From Waddliaceae bacterium (GTDB lineage Bacteria > Chlamydiota > Chlamydiia > Chlamydiales > GCA-2709385): a stretch of DNA of 64,000 bases. The stretch covers positions 1 to 64,000 of the forward strand of contig PAQS01000010.1 of the NCBI GenBank assembly GCA_002709385.1, given 5' to 3'. This document shows positions 20,501-30,600 of this stretch, piece after piece (the stretch's first letter is position 1; the number at the start of each line of letters is the position of its first letter). Both the position numbers and the translations under genes were made by a program. The notes beneath the pieces were generated by a model, which saw nothing but the letters and a program-made list of their open reading frames with translations, ran no database searches and was not told the origin of the DNA.

Positions 20501-23500
20501 TGTCTTCTATTAGCAGGGATCTCTGTCTCTTCACTCTCAAGCTCTTTAGTTATGAAAGAAAAGTATTCATGACGTAATTTTATGTCTGTTTTTACCTCTT
20601 GAAGAAAGTCATTACTTTCCAATATGCTATATAAATGCTCACGATCTTCCGAAAAAGCAATCAATGATCTGTCCGCTTTTATTGTGGAAAAAAGACGGTG
20701 AAAGCGTAGATGAGAATCAAGATGCTGCAATTCTAATGAGTAAATTTTCTGAAAATTACGAGAACTCTTTTTTTGAAGTTTTAAGGCTCTAAATAAGGCT
20801 TCAGCTTGGTTTTTAACTGAATTAGAATTTAAATTTTCTCCACTTTCTTTAAAATCAAGATCCATAATTCGATCATGAATCGAAGGGCTTGATAAAGTTT
20901 TCTGAGTCGTTTGAAGAGTATTGATTGAATCCCCACTAGCGATACTTTCTGTTTTTATAGTGGGAGCTTTTTCTAATAAAGGCTTTTCAAAAGTAGAACG
21001 AAACCCCTGATAAGCTTCTTCCCAATGACCATTTTGCCCACCAATAGCCCACATACAGGCGTAACACATATCCTTGAGTCTAAAAATATGTGATACATCT
21101 TTCATTGCAGATAAGGATTGATATTGACTTGTCTTGGAATAATCTAGTTGATGCTCTTCTAATAATTTTCGTGTCTCTGATGTAATAAATTCTCTAGGAA
21201 TTTGTGATCTTTTCTCTACAATTCTTTCATGTGAATTGGGATCAAAAGGATTGATGAACTTTCTTAGTTCTTGATTTACTACAGACTCTTTTCGATAAGT
21301 TGAAATTTGTAAAAGTTCACTAGGCTTAAATTCACTATCCCAATCATTAATATCAGCCAATAATCTTTCTAATATTGTTAAATCAATTTCTCTTGCTTTT
21401 TCTTCGTTATTGTTTAACTTTTCATTATGAATAGAAACACATTGATTATATCTACGAACTAAAGAATCAAGACTATCTAATATAATATCAAACACATCCC
21501 ATTCATCATCCAAACCATCAAAAAAATCATTAATAGTAAGTTCAAGTTCATCATCTAGATTATTATTTACATTAAATAATACGTCGTCTGAATGATAATA
21601 ATTAATACTATTTTCTTTAATCTGTTCCAATATAAGTTTTAGATGAGGCTTTATTTTTTCTAACTCTTTATTTAATCTAATAGAAGAACTGTTATCCTCT
21701 CCGCAAGAATGAGAAATATTAGAAGAAGTTTTTTCTTTACTATTTAAGATATTATTTTCTGAAGCATTCTTATTATTTCTTAGAAGATTACTTCTAGTTT
21801 CCTCAAAACTTCTTTTTTCTTTTCCTATGCATCTATTTAATATTTTTTCTATATGGACTAAATACTGCTCATCTATTTTATCCATTTCTTGGCAATCTAT
21901 TAGTAAATCATAACCTAAAGATTTTGCTAGTAAATACTCTGAATTATTCTGAAACCACTCTTTTGCATCAGCAATATCGTCTTTTCCCCTTAATCCATCA
22001 GCGAAAAGAGGTGTAAGCTCTGACTCCTTAGAGTTTTCTTCTTTCAGTGAAGTAAAAACGGCTTTTATTTTTTCCCACTCTCTTTTGTATTCAGGGCGAC
22101 AATTGAGGGCGTTTTTTCCAGTATCTGAGTTTAAATATGTATCAAAAAAATCAATGTAAGGTGGGTAATGGCCCAGACTAGCTCTTCCTTCTCTCCCCTC
22201 AATCATACTGTCTTGTTTGAGCGCCAATAAATACGCAACTGTATAGATTTTCGCTACGTCTAAAATTTGCATTCCGTTGGGTTCACCACATCGGCTGATG
22301 ATTTGACAAATCAAACCCATAAGATTTTGTAATTCTATCTGCCACTTTTCTATTTCTTCTTTGCTTAGATTTTCTAAAGTAGAAAACACCCTCTCTGTAC
22401 TCGGTTCTATAGGCAACAATACATTGACTACATGATGGTGAAGATAAGCTGAAGCACTCAGATACTCACCATCGTTTTCTGAAATTTCTGATACTTTTGC
22501 AATCACACGTGATAGATCTTCTCTTGCTTCAGATGAGCTTCCTTTAAGCTCAAAAGAAGGTAAAGCATCATTCAACTCTACATTTTTTTTATCTACAACA
22601 GAGACCTTATTACTTGGAGGAAGCTCTATTTTAAAATTCTCATCTATTGTCTTTCCTGGAGAATTTAAATATCGGGGTAGCTCAGGCTTTAAGTTTTCTA
22701 TTTTATTTTTGTAATTTGATTTAAGACGATCCATACGAGCAAGTAAATCAGGTAATGTTGCTGATAAAGTCCAATATTGATCTTGTGTTAATTTCTTTAA
22801 GAGATTTCCTTTACTCAACTCTTCACAGAGCTTTTCAATTCCATTTTCCATAAGCTCTAGGTGCAGGGAATAGTCTGAAGGAGTAAAATTGTCTTCTTCA
22901 CTCAATAAACGTGCTTGTGAACTTAAAACTGATAAATGCATCATTGCCGCTTTAGCTTTATACCAAGAAAGTTCTGAATGCGGCTGAGGAAAAATAGAAA
23001 ATAGGCCGGATTCAGAAGGCATTGAGCGCTCATCATAGAGAGAAGATTTGCCTCGCAAGGACTTTAGAAGGACATTCCAAGAACAAGTTCCAGATCTCTG
23101 AGGAGTGATGTAATTTTTAGGATTTGTAGAACAAAGATTTTTACTTGTTAAATTTGCATCTAAAAATTGATAAATATGATCCGTCCAAGAAATTTGATTA
23201 TCTTCGTCCAAAGCTCCACCTCTTATTCGAGGTTTCACCAGTTCAGGAATAAGTTTTTCTAAATTTTCAAATGTAATTTTTTTCCATTTTTTCTCGTGTG
23301 AACGAACAACTTTACTTCCGCGATAATCTCCGTCATGAAAACGGATCCCATCTCCTGTATTCAAAACCGAAAATGTATACTTTTTCTTTCCGTTACTTTC
23401 GCTCTTGCAGCAAACCTCGTAAAGCATTGCATGACCACCGAACTTGTCATTATATCCTCCTGGTAAGAGCAGTTGTTCCCCCACTTTTAATTTTTTAATA

Positions 23501-24324
23501 TCACTCAGCCAATATTGTGAAATATTGTGTTCTTTTTCTCTCCTAGCTTCACAAGATGCTTCTTTAAACTTTTCATAGATATTTTCTATAGCGTAGGTTC
23601 GATTTAACAAAGCTCTATACAAATCAATCAGTTTCTCATTACGCTCAGACTCTTGCTTTAATATTTTCAAAAACAAAGAAATTGTACTTTTTAAAGAAGT
23701 CCCCTCCAAAGAAGATAATGTACCAGCAACTCCTTTCTGAAGGTTTTCTCCATAACGGTCTGCCAATACATGAAAAACTAATTTCGGATCTTCTAGAGAG
23801 TCTATCGACTCTTTTTCAAGTAACGAGTATTCTTTAGTTTCTCCAATAGGAAATTGTTTATGATCTTTTGCAGCTGCTTCAGCAAGAAATCGCAGAACAG
23901 CATTTGCGTGAGTTTCATCTTCTGTGATACTTCCACGCATGCTTTCAATAAGGGTATTTGCTCGTTCTTCTACTTCCAAATTACGTTCTTCTTTTGTCCC
24001 TACTAAATCTTCTAAAAAATGAAATACTGAGGCACATAATCTGACAATAGGACATGCATAATGCTTAATTTTTATGATGACAAATTTCCACTTCGAAAGA
24101 GAAGGCTGCTGAACATCTTTTGAATCTTTATGAAAAAGATACATCAAACCTAAACGATGACAGCCTTTATTCCAGTACTTCTGCTCCCAAACAATAACTT
24201 TTCTGTCCAAATAATCAGCAACACTATGTAAAGACTCAAATAGGCTATGCCTTAATCCATCTAGACGATTTCTTAATTGATCTAACACCACAAAAAAACC
24301 ATAAAAAACGAAAGAACAAATCAA
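14506..24324 (-). CDS. Giant DUF3638/DUF3645-type protein with a helicase-like ATPase core and a protease-like N-terminal module
   Basis: A 3272-residue protein. The middle and C-terminal parts match the DUF3638/DUF3645 pair known from huge eukaryotic proteins and from chlamydiae and legionellae. Helicase-like motifs are visible: a phosphate loop with G2181-K2182-S2183 (VMSFGKSKVM), a Walker B-like D2322-E-F-D2325 (MVLYDEFDSI), and the DUF3645 block from about 2802 (DQVHCVGADIPLPYGSRG, later AQAAMRMRKL). Near the N-terminus, H298 (GGHAMLYEV), N322 (SVLNTGDG), Q409 and C414 (PQRSGTCSW) fall in the order of CE-clan cysteine proteases or YopJ-type acyltransferases. The same module is in the protein at 53304-55145. 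No signal peptide is clear. The TTG start at 24324 has no good ribosome site; a GTG some 11-12 codons further in is an alternative. Roles on ubiquitin, RNA or protein substrates are all open. Confidence 0.75.
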   Translation of the reverse strand: MICSFVFYGFFVVLDQLRNRLDGLRHSLFESLHSVADYLDRKVIVWEQKYWNKGCHRLGLMYLFHKDSKDVQQPSLSKWKFVIIKIKHYACPIVRLCASVFHFLEDLVGTKEERNLEVEERANTLIESMRGSITEDETHANAVLRFLAEAAAKDHKQFPIGETKEYSLLEKESIDSLEDPKLVFHVLADRYGENLQKGVAGTLSSLEGTSLKSTISLFLKILKQESERNEKLIDLYRALLNRTYAIENIYEKFKEASCEARREKEHNISQYWLSDIKKLKVGEQLLLPGGYNDKFGGHAMLYEVCCKSESNGKKKYTFSVLNTGDGIRFHDGDYRGSKVVRSHEKKWKKITFENLEKLIPELVKPRIRGGALDEDNQISWTDHIYQFLDANLTSKNLCSTNPKNYITPQRSGTCSWNVLLKSLRGKSSLYDERSMPSESGLFSIFPQPHSELSWYKAKAAMMHLSVLSSQARLLSEEDNFTPSDYSLHLELMENGIEKLCEELSKGNLLKKLTQDQYWTLSATLPDLLARMDRLKSNYKNKIENLKPELPRYLNSPGKTIDENFKIELPPSNKVSVVDKKNVELNDALPSFELKGSSSEAREDLSRVIAKVSEISENDGEYLSASAYLHHHVVNVLLPIEPSTERVFSTLENLSKEEIEKWQIELQNLMGLICQIISRCGEPNGMQILDVAKIYTVAYLLALKQDSMIEGREGRASLGHYPPYIDFFDTYLNSDTGKNALNCRPEYKREWEKIKAVFTSLKEENSKESELTPLFADGLRGKDDIADAKEWFQNNSEYLLAKSLGYDLLIDCQEMDKIDEQYLVHIEKILNRCIGKEKRSFEETRSNLLRNNKNASENNILNSKEKTSSNISHSCGEDNSSSIRLNKELEKIKPHLKLILEQIKENSINYYHSDDVLFNVNNNLDDELELTINDFFDGLDDEWDVFDIILDSLDSLVRRYNQCVSIHNEKLNNNEEKAREIDLTILERLLADINDWDSEFKPSELLQISTYRKESVVNQELRKFINPFDPNSHERIVEKRSQIPREFITSETRKLLEEHQLDYSKTSQYQSLSAMKDVSHIFRLKDMCYACMWAIGGQNGHWEEAYQGFRSTFEKPLLEKAPTIKTESIASGDSINTLQTTQKTLSSPSIHDRIMDLDFKESGENLNSNSVKNQAEALFRALKLQKKSSRNFQKIYSLELQHLDSHLRFHRLFSTIKADRSLIAFSEDREHLYSILESNDFLQEVKTDIKLRHEYFSFITKELESEETEIPANRRQWEAFVYRAMSTHRLCRNLYRGILQDNGSEPVLVEFGKNDRKRREALLNLIKRVRNEAPSLDGIKAYHNLDSSLDSLIAEGIAAFENVNKEDVEEQRLWLSFFIEYAKGAKGSRIGSIRQDAELQLHRWCDVAYKILSEGKLNVRENSSYQDFMQALGLDNELNGYCPQGHLPHLLRSENGKIEVDLLRGEIKGIWPRSGSIATNTILGFSQIGLEGSLRVEEKDDHFLILNSQYQGLALRKIDKDEYEVFIEREGVRYFLQEKDYKKKPFLPQALRSEFLFWESDDGKILLSSELEGNKIGMERWVHEYEVDDGRIRCLNESKSMFMLPIGLRSVYGRNEKFLRTKLPEALKPFTELVPEEELLCFYDENESLCKVTLHCKNQETKQLFSFLIDKSGDWVLEGRPHIRLCPKPDKLTRSNYTRSLLLEKTKLSKDNKKKSAGFIMLLPDCDAKHFFQIEKYGCRGTGWSALSQKNPNADPCFLMELESTGVNWSLKTRSAEDSLRAAFYYLMRPRKNYDQALKELWKAQITREYTKKETELLERIAYSDNVDRGKESKDPKMFSIRIMAAALLIENEKKYHDPQKAQQINIGKLEELIKKNSEKLSRFSGISKKLDPFLIVQKMGLEPRDYQLHPKTLLSKQPVTVAWNKPILLKNDSQISSRPLYEIRKHLQREVKRTASIENVDFRTWGMSEDRKSILNHLEEEIEEGKKGFTEETFTIEKDNVAKIREDLRNLRSKQSQEAAKLETALLIRINQSKNSIQALNRLGRSSEYLEIADLIQILLSTDPKSVFGKEWPNIKIQLTQWMELQSCIQQIDRCEAPLKKLEGFIKKDAVLEDKWELFSTELGKIIWQQRSYNTNESIRLLAFEYLGNMMMYPEQVKAIQKMMEEGEGTSSVLQLVMSFGKSKVMNPILAALNARTEKGKKQLSVVCMTPGLFPSASIDLQNTLRDTCGKSLYSFILDRGDCSNAALLRKKLENLRNARDLGNVVATRPNDLLMVRLMIRVQLAEQANRKEQGLAVGDHATVDLLLQIEKIFMEEAMVLYDEFDSIFYFREMLNLPLEGGNPLNARGLELGLGIYKTLMEEDIHIEGYKISDLLEQNAEDSLTIDDYNDKLLPILHKHYSNLYADRLVALLSSVDSKYDKNLLQKIVPEYLSGEDHHEDLAKFLSDTVSLLASSENEIKREVENILNDLSFYRMQLRRDGCLVQAISAAVGAKYGPGDKGYGVPYLGNGTPKPIAQFKTPWETLNKTLQCYLWQWDDRADKCTFIEFSKDLLGQEKSLRFLSQATGIKEKFDLEEMLENEPDAFIAQWEKHRKLGKKEEKKAANELLYNYLRDHVFSSVKEHSQQCLGTQADRLSIAKNNMGYSGTGKGSSGWGTLKVEWDPVSTFRVAKGICADKNTIIKTEETHPSKLLQDLMKQNKWTKDHSALIDVGALFRGVSNDEVAKHLSVFLEENSNFEKDFVLYYHPLSNESGVPTGATQLAVLKRGETNPKLIEGTSREVIAAACGLSIGSLEDKVLAYFDQVHCVGADIPLPYGSRGCVLFRPNVDREILAQAAMRMRKLLIDGQNLDFILSHEMETFIRKELGMPDELELKPVHLFYWTEIYRSEQERQDHYEATKLLMRQKVVAAVEKKIRACKRADERIDLLGKTRKLLIDCEEGTFFERWGGLTRRGSAEEGLNQFIEKLKINIKETGVFVKASLELIEKELKDIAEYELDPEKCGVGMPKEVLLSDSFLESGEMEQAVDQKVTTDEQLDLELERADESLGEEEAWSDLEMQQLLNSEDLLSSSEKKVESLFSVMEKAGEHWQSSLGLFHDEEIYVSKNLLTMWGNQPDYSRFLQASSKPIHEMILVKNEKEEFRLYLLSSAEVADFKNYMSEKAAEENTHESYLIDSCGTILCNLGAKTEKSSIEDVLSGNKRKNASRLLMKASILQGHLYSIEHWLDSKYSELSDKNKKEAKVLLRQRLLSCPEEYRQRKQFRNVYDTLIFNHL

Positions 24325-24673
24325 ATCATCATAACACAGATTAATTAAAAATTTAATTGTTCCATAAATTACTTATCACCAGATAATTTTCACAAAACAT
24401 AAAAACTTAAAACATAAAAACATAAAAATTTTTGGGACATTTCAAAACAATGAAAAATAAGAATTTTAATTACTTGTTCGATAATAGATATATAAAGAAA
24501 GAAAAAACGCCCTTAAAAAATAAGCGCAGAATGGATTTTACAAGTTACTAATAAACAAACTGCAACAAACTAAAATTAACATATATAGATTTATCATTGA
24601 AGGTTAACAAATTTTTTATTATAATCTTTATGTAATATCTATTTTATGTTGTAATTAACGGGAGCGGAGCAAC
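24325..24673. other. Divergent intergenic region between two giant genes
   Basis: The 349 bases are extremely A/T-rich. Close to the adhesin gene a sigma-70-type promoter is clear (separate entry). The half near the minus-strand giant gene has several TATA-like stretches but no element I can assign. No RNA gene or small ORF is apparent. Confidence 0.6.
24597..24625 (+). promoter_or_regulatory. Sigma-70-type promoter of the 7164-residue adhesin gene
   Basis: A -35 element TTGAAG (24597-24602) and a perfect -10 TATAAT (24620-24625) are separated by the optimal 17 bases. Transcription would start near 24632, giving an untranslated leader of about 40 bases before the ATG at 24674, with the ribosome site ggagcggag at 24661-24669. 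Confidence 0.7.
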
Positions 24674-27600
24674 ATGCGTTTTCACTTCATTCCTTTGGAA
24701 GAAAGGATTGTTCTGGATGCTGCTGCAGTGGTGGATGTCGCTGAAGCACTTACGGAGCAAAGCTCTGACGATGCTTCTCACGAATTGAATACAGATCAAG
24801 CTATTTTTGACGAGCATAGTAGCGATGTCCTTCAGAATGAAGCAAGTATCTACCCAACAACAGAAATTCTTGTGATTTCATCTAGAGTCAGCAATCCCGA
24901 TCTTTTAATTGACGCTGCTCAAGATAACGTTGAAATCATTCTTTACAACCCAGATCAGGCATCACTAACGGACATTGCTGATGCTATCGAAGCAAAATTA
25001 GGTGAACGCCAAGCAAGCAATATCGGCTTTGTAAATGATGGTAGTGAGGGTTTCTTTAGCCTAAATCGAGAAACTTCAGTTAATTTAGAATCTTTATCTC
25101 AAAGCGAAGCATTGCAAGCATTTTGGAACCGAATTGGAAATGCTGTAAGTGCAGATGGGCGTATTGACCTTTTAGCTTGTAATGTTGCTGGAGGTGAGGA
25201 TGGAGCGCAACTTGTTGAGCTTCTTGGTGATATTACAGGAAGAGAAATCGCTGCTTCTGATGATCTTACAGGAAGTGCTGATTTAGGTGGAAACTGGTAC
25301 CTAGAATACGGCGATGTCGAAGCTAACAATGAATACTTTACAGAAGAAATCGACCATTGGAGTAGCGTTCTTGCAAATGCGATTCTTGGTGATTTTGTTT
25401 TTGAAGATTTAAATGCTAATGGTATTCAAGATCCTGGTGAACCCGGGGTAGCGGGAGTAGATGTTACTCTCTATGAAAGCCCTGGAGGCACAGTTGTTGA
25501 TACTACAACAACAGATCTATCTGGTGCTTATACATTTCCGGATGTACTACCTGGAGATTACTTTTTAGAATTTGAACTCCCTGCAGGGTATACCTTTACC
25601 GGACAAGACATTGGTGGAGATGATACTCTTGATAGTGATGTAGACCCAGCGGGATTCACTAACGTCTTTACTTTGTCTACTGACGATGTGGCAAATGAAT
25701 GGGATGCAGGAATTTATCAACTTGCATCTATTGGTGATCTTGTATGGGAAGACCAGAATCTCGATGGAATCCAAGATCCTGGTGAACCAGGAATTTTTGA
25801 TGTTACGGTGAATCTCTACGACTCAAGCTTAGTTTTTCAAGCGACCACCCAATCAGATATTGATGGAAACTATGTATTTGATAATTTGACTCCTGGAGAT
25901 TATATCGTCGAGTTTGTTTTACCAAACGGCTATCTCTTTACTATTCAGGATGCTGGCGGCGATGATACTCTTGATAGTGATGCTGATCCTATCACAGGAC
26001 AAAGTGGTGTTATTTCTTTAATTTCAGGTCAAATAGAAGTCGATGTTGATGCAGGGTTAACAAAAGATCCTACATTAGCTTTCATAGGCGATACTGTTTG
26101 GGAAGATTTAGATTTTAATGGACAACAAGACGCTCTTGAACCTGGTGTAGCAGGAGTAACTGTTAATCTCTTTGACAGTGGAAACACACTAATCTCTACT
26201 GATCTAACAAACAGCCTTGGTGAATACCAATTTGGTGGTTTAACCCCCGGAAGCTATTATCTTGAATTTGTGCTTCCTTCTGGATATGTATTTACAAGCC
26301 AAGATGCTGGTGGAGATGATACTTTAGATAGTGATGCTAACCGTAGTACAGGACAAACTGCTAATTTCACCTTGGTTGCCGGCCAAACAGATAACACACT
26401 AGATGCCGGTATTATTCAACAAAGTAGTACAGCTAGTATAGGTGATTACGTTTGGGAAGATAATAATGGGACAGCTACTCAAGATGGTTCTCAAACGGCA
26501 ATTGCTGGCGTTGAAGTACATCTTCTAGATTCAAGTTTAAATCTTTTAGAAACAACTTTTACAGATGCGTCAGGTCTTTATAGTTTTACAGATCTTGTTC
26601 CTGGTGACTACGTTATAGAAGTTGTAGCTCCTCTTGGATATGTTTTTACAACACAAGATGATGCTAGTGCTGGAGATACTTTAGATAGTGATGTTGATGT
26701 GATCACAGGCCAAACAGCAATCATTACACTTGCTGAAGGTGAATCCAATACTACTGTTGATGCTGGGCTCTACCAACCTGTAACAATTGGCGACTTACTA
26801 TTTATTGATGCTGATTTTGATGGAATTCAAGATGCTGGAGAGGTTGGTCCTGCTGGTGTTCAAGTTGACCTAATTGATACAGCAACTTCTACTGTAGTTG
26901 CTACGACTACAACTGGTGTTGATGGGGCATTCAGCTTTACTAACCAAGCTCCCCTTTCCACTTATCAACTCTTGTTTTCTTTACCCACTGGATTTGCATT
27001 TACTCTACAAGATCAAGGTGGAGATGATGCTCTCGATAGCGATGTCAATAGCGCAGGAGAAGTCTTATTTGGCATTACAAGTGGCGAAATTATTGATGAT
27101 TTAGATGCTGGTATTGTGGAACTGGCAACAATTGGTAATTTTGTTTGGGAAGATACAGATCGTGATGGTTTACAAAACCTCTTAAATACTCCAATAGAAG
27201 GCATAACTGTAAACCTTCTAGATGACTTAGGTGTTCAACAACAAACAACAACAACTGATGTTAACGGTTTCTACTCTTTTGAAGTTTTACCGGGAACTTA
27301 CCAAGTTGAATGGGTATTACCAAATACACACATTTTTACCACACAAGATGTTGGTGGTGATGATACTATCGATAGCGATGCAGATACAACAACAGGACGC
27401 TCTACTCTATTTACCGTCTCTCCTGGAGAATTTAATGATACTTTAGATGCAGGGATGGTTGTTGGTGCCACTATAGGAGATTTTGTCTGGCTTGATCAAA
27501 ACCTAGACGGGATTCAAGATGGTAGCGAACCTGGTGTTGAAGGTGTTACAGTAAACTTATTAGATGGTTTAGGAACCTTTCTTGAAAGTACTGTAACAGA

Positions 27601-30600
27601 TGCTGCTGGTGCATACGTATTTGAAGGTTTAGCTGACGGAGATTATATTGTAGAATTTATTCCTCTGGCTGGAGCCTCTTTTACCCTAGCTGATCAAGGA
27701 ATCTTCGATACACTAGATAGTGACGCTGATGTTACTACAGGAAGAAGCCCTGTCATTACTGTTGTAGCAGGACAGGTAGAAGATAGTATTGATGCTGGTA
27801 TCGCATCAGGTATCACTCTTGGTGACCGTGTTTGGGAAGATCAAGATTTTGATGGAATACAAGATTTTGCTGAATCTGGAATATCAGGTGTTACAGTAAA
27901 TCTATATGACTCTCTAGATAACTTCATTGCAACAACTGTTACAGACTCTGCAGGCCTTTACTCTTTCACTGGAATTGCTCCTGATGATTACTACTTAGAA
28001 TTTATTCTCACATCTGGTTTTGCTTTCACTACACAAGATGCAGGAGTTGATGATGCTGAAGATAGTGATGCTAATCGTACCACAGGCCGTACAGATGTTT
28101 TTAGCTTAGTTTCTGGACAAACCGATGATACTTGGGATGCTGGATTTGTGAATTCAGCCAACCTTGCTACGATTGAAGCTTTTGTTTGGAACGATCAAAA
28201 TTTTGATGGAATTCAAGACGTTGGAGAACTCGGAGTCTCTGGTGTTACAGTAAACTTGTTAGATGCGACTTCTACAGTAGTTGACACACTCGTTACAAAT
28301 GCAGCCGGTATTGTTACATTTACGAATCAAATTCCTGGAACTTATGAGCTAGAATTTGTTGAACCGGCAGGCTTTGTCTTCACAACAGCAAATGTTGGTT
28401 CAGATGAAACGATAGATAGTGATGCAAGCACTACATCTGGAAGAACAGGTACTTTTACAGTAAGTTCTGGGCAAACATTTACTGATTATGATGCTGGTCT
28501 TGTCGACAGCGCCAACCTTGGAAGTATTGGGGATTTTGTATTTGAAGATACTAATTTCAATGGTATCCAAGATGCTGGTGAAGATGGTATTGATGACGTT
28601 CTTTTTCGACTTTTTGACTCTACAGGAACGCAATCTTTTGGAGTTACTTTCTCCGACCCAACAGGAGCATACCTTTTTGATAACCTTTTACCAGGTGACT
28701 ACCTCATTGAGGTTACAGTTCCAACAGGTTTTTCTGTTTCTCCTCAGGATCAGGGTATTGATGATACAGTAGATTCTGATTTTGATAGTGTTACATTTCG
28801 TACAGATGTCATTACAGTATTACCAGGAGTTACTAACAACACTGTCGATTTAGGTCTAATAAATTCAAGTGATCTTGGATCGGTTGGTGAACTTGTATTT
28901 CTCGATGAAAATTTCAATGGACGATTTAACCCAGGCGAGGCTGTACTTAGTGGTGTTACAGTTAATCTTTACGACGGATTAAACAATCCTTTAGATACGA
29001 CAGTAACAGATTCTCAAGGACTTTACAGTTTTTCTAACTTAATTGCTGGTGATTACCAAGTTGAATTCATCTTACCAACAGGATTTTCATTTACCTTTAA
29101 AGACTATGTTGCAAGTGATAACTTTGATAGTGATGCCGATCAAACAACAGGTCGCTCAGATATTTTTACACTAGTTTTAGGTGAAAATAGAAATAATATC
29201 GATGCAGGATTGATTGATAATAATGATCTAGGAAGCATCAGTGACTTTGTATGGAGCGATACAAACTTTGATGGAATACAAGATATTGGCGAACTAGGAT
29301 TTAGTGGAGTCACTGTAAATCTTCTAAACAGCACAGGAACAACTACTTTTGATTCTACAACAACAGATGGTAGCGGACTCTATATTTTTAATAGTGTCAT
29401 TCCTGGAGACTATATCGTTGAATTCATTCTTCCCACAGGACAAGCATTTAGTCTAAGAGATGCTGGAGGCGATGATAGTTTAGATAGCGACCCTAATCGT
29501 ACAACAGGACGCACTGCTGTTATTACAATTACAGCCGGTGAAAATGACGATACTGTTGATGCTGGATTAATTGATGCCTCCGGACTTGGAAGTATCTCCG
29601 ATTTTGTATTTGAAGATACTAACTTCAACGGTATTCAAGATCTTGGAGAAGCAGGTATAGAAAATGTAACCGTTACTCTCTTAGACGGTTCTTTTGGTTT
29701 TATTTCTAGTACAACAACTGATTCTTTCGGATTATATAGTTTTAATAATCTTGTTCCTGGAAATTATCGCGTACAGTTTGATCTTCCTACTGGATATTCT
29801 TTCACAACACAAAATGTTGGTGCTGATGATACGGTAGATAGTGACCCCGATACGTCATTCGGAATTACAGACATTATTACTTTATCTGCATCTGAGAATA
29901 ATACAAGTGTTGATGCAGGAATGTTTTTAACTTCATCGCTTGGTAGTATTGGAAACTTTGTATGGCGAGATACCGATTTTGATGGAATACAAGATGCCGG
30001 AGAGCCTGGCTTATCTAACGTCATTGTTCGTCTACTTGATGATAGTTTAAATATTTTAGAGACAACAACAACGAACGCTTCTGGTCTTTATAGTTTCACT
30101 GATCTATTACCTGGCTCTTATTATGTGCAATTTACACTCCCTTCACTTACTGTATTTGGTCCACAAGATGCCGGCGGAGACGACACTTTAGATAGTGATG
30201 CTGATCCTAGTACAGGCCGTACAGCTCTTATCACACTCGCTGCTGGTGAAAATAATGATACTATCGATGTTTCTACTATTTCGGAATCAGACCTTGCCAG
30301 TATTAGTGACACAGCTTGGATTGATGCGAATTTCAATGGTATTTTTGATGCAGGTGAACTTGGTTTAGAACTTGTTACTGTCAATTTGTATGACAACACA
30401 CTTACATTAGTTGCTACAACGACTACCGATTCATCAGGAAATTATATTTTTGATGACTTGATTCCTGGAGACTACACTGTTGAATTTGTAGCACCAAGTG
30501 GGTTTGTCTTTACCTATCAAAACATGGGTGTTGATGATACTGTTGATAGCGACCCTGACCGTATTACAGGTTTTACAGATACAATTACACTAGGAGCAGC

